From Endomychus coccineus (taxonomy: Eukaryota; Arthropoda; Insecta; Coleoptera; Endomychidae), in the NCBI GenBank assembly GCA_958510875.1, contig OY294068.1, positions 79,169,978 through 79,233,977 on the forward strand: a stretch of DNA of 64,000 nucleotides. Direction: 5' to 3'. Positions 57,649-64,000 of this stretch are shown here, piece after piece. The position numbers and the translations under genes are program-made. The notes beneath the pieces were generated by a model, which ran no database searches, had not been told where the DNA came from, and saw only the letters and a list, made by a program, of their open reading frames with translations. The stretch's first letter is position 1, and each line of letters starts with the position of its first letter.

Positions 57649-58474
57649 TGGCTCCTAGAAGAAAAACAATAAAAAACAAAGTAAAAGAAAGATTTCATTT
57701 ATTACTCTAACGAATCGTATAAAAAAATATATGCTTCATCATAAACCAAGAGATTTGAGAAGTGCGATTGCATTAGCGTTGAAAGCTTCCAATAAGCCCA
57801 AACAGGAAATAACATTACCTATATCGATAATAATTAAGGTTCCGAAAACAGGAGGATTTTTACCTTTGATACCATTATTCGCTGGTTTGAGTGCTCTGGG
57901 TGCTTTGAGTGGTGGAGCCGCTACTATTGCAAATGCTGTGTCAAACGCTAAAAGTGCAAAACAACAATTGGAAGAATCACAACGACACAACAAAACAATG
58001 GAATCTATTGCATTGGGTAGAGGTGTGTACATGAGACCTTACAAGACTGGTTTGGGACTTTTTTTTAGCACCACAACAGCAGCAGCAGCACCTCTCAAAA
58101 AACTATCGATAACATTACCTAGACGACCTTTAACAAATATCGATATACTAAACTATGTAAAACAATTGAAAATTTCCAATTTTAGAGGAGTTTTTATGCG
58201 AGATAGATTACCAAAAACAATACATATTAATGAAGTTGGCATAATAAATATGGATGGTATTAATGGACCGGGTACACATTGGTGTTGTTACAAAAAATGT
58301 GTGAATAACGTTTATTATTTCGATAATTATGGAAATTTAAAACCTCCATCAGAAGCTATCAAATATTTCAATTCTAGAGGTCGTTGTAATATTTTATACA
58401 ACCACGATCGCTATCAAATGTATAATAGCTATAACTGTGGTCATTTGTGTTTACAGTTTTTGAATAATAAATAG
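57649..58474 (+). CDS. Minor capsid (pX/pVI-like) fused to adenain-like cysteine protease
   Basis: The main open frame 57731-58474 (247 residues) has two parts. Residues 35-110 carry PLIPLFAGLSALGALSGGAA, a glycine-rich amphipathic helix, then EESQRHNKTMES and GLGLF, typical of the Polinton minor capsid protein. Residues 125-247 are an adenain-like protease: GTHW (His183), YYFDNYG (Asp198) and YNCGHLCLQF (Cys236). It would cleave capsid precursors. A basic start MAPRRKTIKN at 57649 lies in another frame, so a frameshift near 57680 may have removed the first 27 or so residues. The first ATG in the open frame is at 57731. Confidence 0.88.
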
Positions 58475-58520
58475 CAATTATTTATATAATTAGTTTTATT
58501 CAAGTTCCATCATCTTGTAG

Positions 58521-59270
58521 ATGAACATGTCCTACACATTTTCATTATCAGACCGAAAATCGGTTATTTCTTCAAACATATATTCTTCTGTTCGGCTAAA
58601 TGATGATTCTAATTATGTTTTAGGACTAATTGACTTCGTGACTTATAATTCAATACCAAATGTTGATAAAAGTAACAATAAATTCCATTTGAATGAGACA
58701 GTTTTCCTAGAAATACCAGAAGGTTCTTATGGAATTGTAAACATTAGAATATATATCAATCATCATTTGATTAATGTGGAAAAAGAAGTTAAAGAAAAAA
58801 CTTTTGTAGATCTTGAAGCTAACGTGAACACTTTGAAATGTGAACTAAAGTGCAACAAGGACATAGATTTTACCTTGCCTAATAGTATTGGTAAATTATT
58901 AGGATTCAAGAAGAGAAACATCAGACATATATCGGATTATCAATATTTTGCGATTGGTGTAGAATGTAATTTAGTTACAACTTCATATAATAATGGTAAA
59001 CCTGTCCACATGTTATATATGTTCTATCCTAAGGTATCACCTGGTTATAAGATTGTACAAAATCCTTCGAATGTTATCTATTTAGCAATCAACACACGTG
59101 ATATTAATGAGATTGTGCTTAAAATTGTCGATCGAGGAAATTTGGTCAATTTTAAAGGTGAAGTGATAACGGTCAGACTGCATCTAAAAGAAATTAAGTG
59201 GGAGAGAAAGAAATGGTTTTTAGATATGACATCGATTCAAATTTTGCAACTGATATTTTGGGAGATATAA
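58521..59270 (+). CDS. Penton-like minor capsid protein
   Basis: 249 residues of beta-rich sequence with IPEGSYGIVNI, the conserved FTLPNSIGKLLGFKKR and a late VITVRLHLKEI. Proteins with the LPNSIG.LLGF motif stand between the protease and the major capsid gene in Polintons and are taken as the penton (single jelly-roll) protein. The 40 residues after LHLKEI look unlike the rest and overlap the next ORF from 59213, so the original stop may have been lost. No other defect is visible. Confidence 0.75.
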   Translation: MNMSYTFSLSDRKSVISSNIYSSVRLNDDSNYVLGLIDFVTYNSIPNVDKSNNKFHLNETVFLEIPEGSYGIVNIRIYINHHLINVEKEVKEKTFVDLEANVNTLKCELKCNKDIDFTLPNSIGKLLGFKKRNIRHISDYQYFAIGVECNLVTTSYNNGKPVHMLYMFYPKVSPGYKIVQNPSNVIYLAINTRDINEIVLKIVDRGNLVNFKGEVITVRLHLKEIKWERKKWFLDMTSIQILQLIFWEI

Positions 59271-59386
59271 AACCCAAAACGGAATGCAACAAATTCAGTT
59301 CTGAAAGAATACTTAAAGCGTTAACACCCGAGAGCAGAAAAATTTTACGTGACTTAGGTTTTATTGTACGCAGTCAACATCGGTGA
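59213..59386 (+). CDS. Small ORF overlapping the penton end
   Basis: MVFRYDIDSNFATDILGD..., 57 residues, ending LTPESRKILRDLGFIVR. Short proteins with this LTP..R..L..LGF.V ending occur between penton and major capsid genes in related elements. It overlaps the end of the penton frame by 58 nt. Function is unknown. Confidence 0.55.
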   Translation: MVFRYDIDSNFATDILGDIKPKTECNKFSSERILKALTPESRKILRDLGFIVRSQHR

Positions 59387-59507
59387 TGAAATCCAAAAAT
59401 TTTGGTGTAATCTGAAATTGAATATTAGAATTGGCATTGAAAAATTTATAATATATTCACGTTGTTCGTGTAAATATACTGAAAAAAAATTAATAGTAAT
59501 ATTTTGA

Positions 59508-60638
59508 AAATTAACGAATCAGTCTATTCTGATAATTCAATAATAAATTCAGAGTACCATACTCATCAACCGTATGCAGCTACAACATTGAATAATAACG
59601 ATGAAATAAGAATACCAATTCAAACACAAGACATATACACGCTACCTTCACAGAGTTATTTATAACTTGAAGGAACACTAACAGATGAAGCTGGTAAGCC
59701 TTTACCAACCGTGACTTTCGTCAACAATGGAATACTTTTTCTATTTGAAGAAATACGATTTGAACCTGGTGGTACTATTATAGACAGAGTTAAAAATCCT
59801 GGAATTACATCTTTGATGAAGGGGTATGTTTCATACACAGATAATGATAATAAATGATTGAAAAATGCATGTTGGGAGATTGGAGATCAACCCCTCAAAA
59901 TTGCTGATGACTAGGGTAATTTCAGTGTGTGTATACCATTGAAAAGTATTATGGGATTTGCAGAGGATTTCAATAGAATTATTGTGAATATACGTCAAGA
60001 ATTGGTATTGATACGGAGTAACTCCGACTTGAACTCAATACATACAAATTTTATGGAAAATGCCACATGTATCAGTTGCAGACGCTCAAAAATTATAATT
60101 ATTGAAATATATCGATAACAACAGAGACCTCGATATTGCTTTTAGATCTTGGGAACTGCAGGAATATCCTCGTTTACAAAAAACAAAAAATCATACGTGG
60201 GCAATTAAGACTACATCTCAACTGGAAAAACCACGTTTTGTTATATTTGGATTTCAAACAAATAGAAAAAATTATAAAACAAGAAATGCCAGCTACTTTG
60301 ATCACTGTAATTTGAGTAATATCAAATAATACTTAAATTCAGAAGTGTATCCATATGATAACCTAAATTTGAACTTTAATACTAATCATTGGACTATGTT
60401 ATATCATAAACATCAAAGTGAACCTTGCATATCACCAGAATATTTTAAAGAAATAACACCGATAACAGTGGTAGATTGCAGTCGTCAGAACGATTCGTTG
60501 AAAGGTGGTGCTGTGGACATTAGATTAGAGCTAGAGACAAATACAGATATTCCTGATAAAACATCAGCTTATTGTCTAATAATACACGATCGTTTAGTGG
60601 AGTACAATCCTTTAACCAGTGTAGTGAAAATATTATAA
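59508..60638 (+). pseudogene. Double jelly-roll major capsid protein, heavily broken
   Basis: Conserved segments are visible: HTHQPYAATTL and RIPIQTQDIYTLP near the start, VTFVNNGILFLFEEIRFE, GFAEDFNRIIVN, then (other frame) FRSWELQEYPRLQ and, at the end, VVDCSRQNDSLKGGAVD and CLIIHDRLVEYNPLT. This is the Polinton major capsid protein. Breaks: in-frame stops at 59663-59665, 59855-59857, 59912-59914 and 60327-60329, and a frameshift near 60090. No ATG is found at the expected start near 59508. It cannot form a capsid. Confidence 0.9.
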
Positions 60639-60640
60639 AA

Positions 60641-61186
60641 ATGTTTGTGATTGACATTCAGGAATTTCAATATAAAGACAGCAACTTTATAATAAAAGAA
60701 ATCGCAATTTTGAATATCCTTACATACGAATTAAAACATTTCATAATTCGTCCAATACTCACGGAAAAGTGTCTGCCAAGACAATTTTTAATTCAGATTG
60801 GCTGGTGTAAAGAAAGACCTCACGGTTTAGACTGGAATTCTAACAACAACAACAACAACAACAACAGCACCAGCACCTGCTCACCCGACTACATTTATCT
60901 AGACGACTTTAGTAGCAAGCTACTCGAAATTGTAAAAAACAAAGATGTGATAGTGTTTGTTAAAGGATCTGAGAAAGAGACTATATTAAATAGATTTCTA
61001 TCAAACATTATAGACTTGAATGATTTAAAATGTCCTAGCTTAGAAGAATTAACAAAAAATAATTTTGATAATCCTAAAGTTGATTGTAATTGTCACTATC
61101 AATCTAATAGTTATTTGAATAATATCAAGTCTGCAAAAATAAGTGTATTTTATTTATATGAGTGGCTTGTGAAATTTAACTTTTAA
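60641..61186 (+). CDS. Unknown Polinton-associated protein, intact
   Basis: 181 residues from the ATG at 60641, two nucleotides after the capsid stop. Begins MFVIDIQEFQYKDSNFIIKEIAIL, then FLIQIGWCKERPHGLDW, an Asn/Ser repeat (AAC codons at 60842-60866), YIYLDDFSSKLLEI, IVFVKGSEKETIL and a Cys/His segment near DCNCHYQSN. The alternation of strands with D/E residues hints at an RNase H or 3'-5' exonuclease-like fold, but I cannot place catalytic residues. Similar ORFs follow the capsid gene in insect elements of this type. Function is unknown. Confidence 0.65.
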   Translation: MFVIDIQEFQYKDSNFIIKEIAILNILTYELKHFIIRPILTEKCLPRQFLIQIGWCKERPHGLDWNSNNNNNNNNSTSTCSPDYIYLDDFSSKLLEIVKNKDVIVFVKGSEKETILNRFLSNIIDLNDLKCPSLEELTKNNFDNPKVDCNCHYQSNSYLNNIKSAKISVFYLYEWLVKFNF

Positions 61187-61314
61187 TGTTATATATTTAT
61201 AGAAAGGAATAATAAAATTATATTATGTAATTTATGTGTTTTATTTATTCTAATAATAATAATACTATCAAATTTTAATTGTCAAACAGGAAAAAGAAAA
61301 TGATAAAAAAATAT

Positions 61315-62031
61315 TTACGCTTCTTCTTCCTCCTCTTCTTTCTCATTTTCAATGGTGAGAGGAGGAAGAATCATCCTCTTCCCATTGAAGAGCTTTTTTG
61401 ATGGCGATGATGATGACGTGGACGATGTCGAAGCCTCCGCTTCATCTTTATCGCCAATCATATTAACGCCGTATCGTTGCACAATCTTTTGCATGATTTT
61501 GAATTCCGCCTCATTATCTAGTTTCGTGCGGATATATCGCAGAGGTAGGTTGCCCAATTTTCTCTTTAACGTAGCTGCCCTCGGACAGTACGTTAAATTT
61601 AAATGTACTCTGTCGCTCTTCACATCTACAGATTTTACACCATATCTGAAGAAACAAAAACCATGTATTAAAACTCAAGAAACCAACAAACAATAGTCTG
61701 TGTATACAGTTGTTATGAATTTATAATAATTATAAATTGTGAAGTAAATAATCATCTCAAACATTCTTTTTCTACTTGAAGGAATTATTTTCCTATAGTT
61801 TCAAGTACTAAACAAAATAACCTATTAAAATCAACAAATTCATAACATGTGTGTGCACATTTGATCAGGATATATATTAATTAAGACTTGGTAAAATATA
61901 TAACATTTGTTATAAGAAATTACAAAAATCAATAAATGAAAAAGTACTTACTGGAACGGATGTTTTAAAATACGTTCACCCATGATATGGGGAAATTCAC
62001 CGGATCTTCGGAGAATACTACTATTGAACAT
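61315..62031 (-). CDS. Spliced two-exon gene within the virus-like element, unknown function
   Basis: Exon 1 is 62031-61952 (MFNSSILRRSG..., ends HPF plus CA) with donor GTAAGTAC. Exon 2 is 61645-61315 with acceptor tttgtttcttcag. The 306-bp intron (61646-61951) splits a codon, and joining keeps one frame of 136 residues. Exon 2 encodes SDRVHLNLTYCPRAATLKRK, then LPLRYIRTKLDNEAEFKIMQK, RYGVNMIGD, a Ser-rich linker and an acidic E6 tail. No domain is recognised. It is convergent with the capsid-side genes and divergent from the polymerase. It could be a gene of the element or a captured host gene. Confidence 0.65.
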
Positions 62032-62040
62032 GGAATGTTT

Positions 62041-62532
62041 GCCATTGTGAACTGATGTAGAATATTGAAGTTCCCTCTCGTTTTATACAACATGTGGATC
62101 AAAACAAACTACGTCAATGCATACATTTTTCTATTAACAATTCTGAATCAGCGAACCGGTACTACACATTAGATCCGTGTACTTTTCCAATCCATCTATT
62201 TATAATTCACGTAAGACGTAGAGGATGATGCAATAACAACAACACGTTGCACATATTTATCGAATGGTATGCATTTATCTATAACTTGTTTAAAAACAAC
62301 ATGTAGCAATTGCATGTATGTACGTGTACATTTTTATTTATGATGCAATCACATATGCTGTTTGTGGAATAGTTTTGCATATCATCACATTTTGCATAAA
62401 AATTTAGATTGACGTCAATACTGGATATTTTTAAATAGCTGTGGCATGTGAACAACGATCGCAGTTCGAGTTCGGTAGAAGCAAACAAACAATCAGCTAA
62501 GCATCAAGTTCAAGTTAAAGTAAGTTCTTTTT
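62041..62532. other. Intergenic region upstream of polymerase and spliced gene
   Basis: About 490 bp without coding sequence between two divergent genes. It must hold both promoters. A GATCGCAGTTCGAGTT-like initiator region lies at 62457-62473. I see no clear TATA box. Confidence 0.4.
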
Positions 62533-64000
62533 ATGGCAAGAACAAACAATGGAACGAATTCCCATACACTTGACGGTGTTTCAATCGATATGGTTGTTTC
62601 AATTGAAATGGTGAGTAGATTAATTAAGACAAAAGATGAATATTTAAATCAAATTGGTTTTTTAAAAAGAAATATTTTCAAATTGAAAAGAGCTCTAAGG
62701 AATAGATTAAATTATATAAATAATTCTGCAGTTGTTGAATCTAATTTGACTATTTTGAAATATTACTTACAACAATTTAAATTGAAATTGAACAAAATTA
62801 ATGCCAATCGGAAATTGATTTGGGAAGATATTGAATCTTGTTTCAAAAATCGTATAAAAACGAGAGCTATAATAAATTTGAAAATAAAGGAACCTCATGT
62901 TTTTTTCAAACAAGCATTTCGTATATTTGCAAATAGGATTAAGAAGGAAGTTCAAAATTCTCTTTTAAAAGTGAATACAACTTTTGTTGGATTATTTATC
63001 AAGCCTCAATCTGGTGAAACATCAATTAAACATTTCACCACTAAAAATAATGTTATTGAATCGAGTACAAAATTGAAAGATTGGTATAAAGAGTTTGTGA
63101 GTGATAAACTTTTAACAAAACTTGAAGAATTTCAAGAAAGGGACATTGGATATGCCCTATTGGAGATTTGGTACTTGAAAGTTAACATAAATTATTATAA
63201 TCCAATAACTGTTGGGTTCGGTACTTACTTGAAATTGCCAAAATTTGTGAACAACACCAAAAGTGTTATTAATATTGAAAATAATGATATTTATTGTTTC
63301 CTATGGTCAGTTGTAGCAGCACTTTTTCCAGCTCCAGCAAACAAAAATATCTCTAGAGTTTCTTCTTACCCTCATTTTAGTACAGTTTTAAAATATGAGG
63401 GTATCAATTTTCCAATTTCTTTGAGAGATATTTCAAAATTTGAATCGTTGAATAATTTGTCAATAAATATTTTTATTATACAAAATGAGAAGGAAGTTTT
63501 ATCTTTGACTCTTAGTAAAACTGAATTTCCTTCAACTATCGATTTACTTATGATTTTTAATAAAGTGAATGAGGAAAACACAATTTACCATTTTACCTAT
63601 ATAAAGGATTTATCTTGATTGTTACATAAACAGGTAGGAAATGTGAAGAATAAAAAATACTTTTGTGGAAGATTTTCAAATCATTTTATAAGTCAAGAAA
63701 ATCTGGACATTCTGATGAATGTAAAAATGTAAACAACACAAAAAATTATTCTTCCAAAAGAGAACGATAAAATATTATCTTTTAAAAATTTTTCTCATAA
63801 AATTGAGGTTCCTTTCGTAATATATGCAGATTTGGAAAGTATTTTGTTGAATCATACCGATAATACTATTTCCAATACCAGAAAATGCCAAAAACACGAA
63901 CCATTCAGTATCGCTTATTATTTAAAATGTTCCTATGATGAGTCATTGTCTGAATTTTCTTCTTATACTGGTCAAAATTGTCAAATCTGGTTTGTGAAAC
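62533..64000 (+). pseudogene. Protein-primed DNA polymerase B (Polinton type), N-terminal part, two stops
   Basis: The open frame 62533-63618 (361 residues) contains helical sequence, then NNDIYCFLWSVVAALFPA and RVSSYPHFSTVLKYEGINFP, a conserved block at the N-terminus of Polinton DNA polymerases, and ends HFTYIKDLS. The same frame goes on after a TGA (63616-63618) through a damaged zinc-finger-like region (YFCGRFSNHF). A TAA follows at 63730-63732, then the exonuclease motif VPFVIYADLESIL. Polymerase motifs would lie beyond the window. This enzyme copies the element using a terminal protein as primer. The stops and the missing Cys show it is inactive as read. Confidence 0.88.

Larger units (their letters stand above)
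54180..64000. mobile_element. Polinton/Maverick or adintovirus-like element, continues past right edge
   Basis: Gene set in order: integrase, linked protein, packaging ATPase (all minus); PLA2, basic/acidic protein, minor capsid-protease, penton-like, small ORF, major capsid and unknown protein (plus); a spliced gene (minus); DNA polymerase B (plus). Integrase, protein-primed polymerase, A32/FtsK-type ATPase and adenain-like protease together define Polintons. The parvovirus-type PLA2 is a mark of arthropod adintovirus-type members. Five or more genes are broken, so this is an endogenous copy that is no longer complete. Confidence 0.9.

Overview
The window is AT-rich eukaryotic DNA, most likely from an insect. 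Its protein-coding content is almost entirely mobile elements of kinds common in arthropods, including an errantivirus-like env retroelement and a Polinton/adintovirus-type element with a parvovirus-style phospholipase A2. I see no bacterial operons, no rRNA or tRNA, and no CRISPR. The only gene with a plausible cellular look is a multi-exon DUF4806-type gene on the minus strand at about 35.2-38.0 kb.

Region 1 (1-20 kb) holds old, nested DNA transposons. A LINE ORF1 relic runs off the left edge. Next come two small foldback repeats and a hAT element (1271-4126) with terminal repeats and an exact 8-bp target duplication. A second, older hAT relic is split by a PIF/Harbinger element, and that Harbinger copy is itself interrupted by a 5'-truncated Ty3/gypsy fragment. 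A second Harbinger element with its Myb/SANT partner gene follows, then a CXC-motif relic, then a broken tyrosine-recombinase gene with a three-fold 40-residue repeat.

Region 2 (19.8-38.9 kb) is a Russian doll. A roughly 168-bp satellite stops at 20241 and resumes at 38664. The 18.4 kb between has matching inverted ends (CCCAG.TAGCAGAC). Inside are a 4.66-kb transposon with 812-bp terminal inverted repeats, a 4.6-kb near-perfect palindrome carrying a LINE with an intact 919-residue ORF, two 1.6-1.8-kb LTR-like units in inverted orientation with matching TATA boxes, a Tc1/mariner-group fragment, another transposase relic and the DUF4806-type gene.

Region 3 (39-53.5 kb) contains a LINE RNase H tail and a minisatellite of about 150-bp units holding a Penelope-like foldback. 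It then has a decayed env-bearing Ty3/gypsy element (RNase H, integrase, F-like envelope), a second LINE with an intact 1005-residue ORF2 but a broken ORF1, and a further LINE ORF1 relic.

Region 4 (about 54.2-64 kb, running off the right edge) is the most striking. It is a virus-like Polinton/Maverick or adintovirus element with integrase, an integrase-linked protein, packaging ATPase, phospholipase A2, a basic/acidic protein, a minor-capsid plus adenain-like protease fusion, a penton-like protein, a small overlapping ORF, a major capsid protein, an unknown protein, a spliced two-exon gene and protein-primed DNA polymerase B. Integrase, its neighbour, ATPase, capsid and polymerase carry stops or frameshifts. 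PLA2, protease, penton-like and several unknown ORFs remain open. It is therefore an endogenous, partly decayed copy. All family calls come from reading motifs; no database search was possible.
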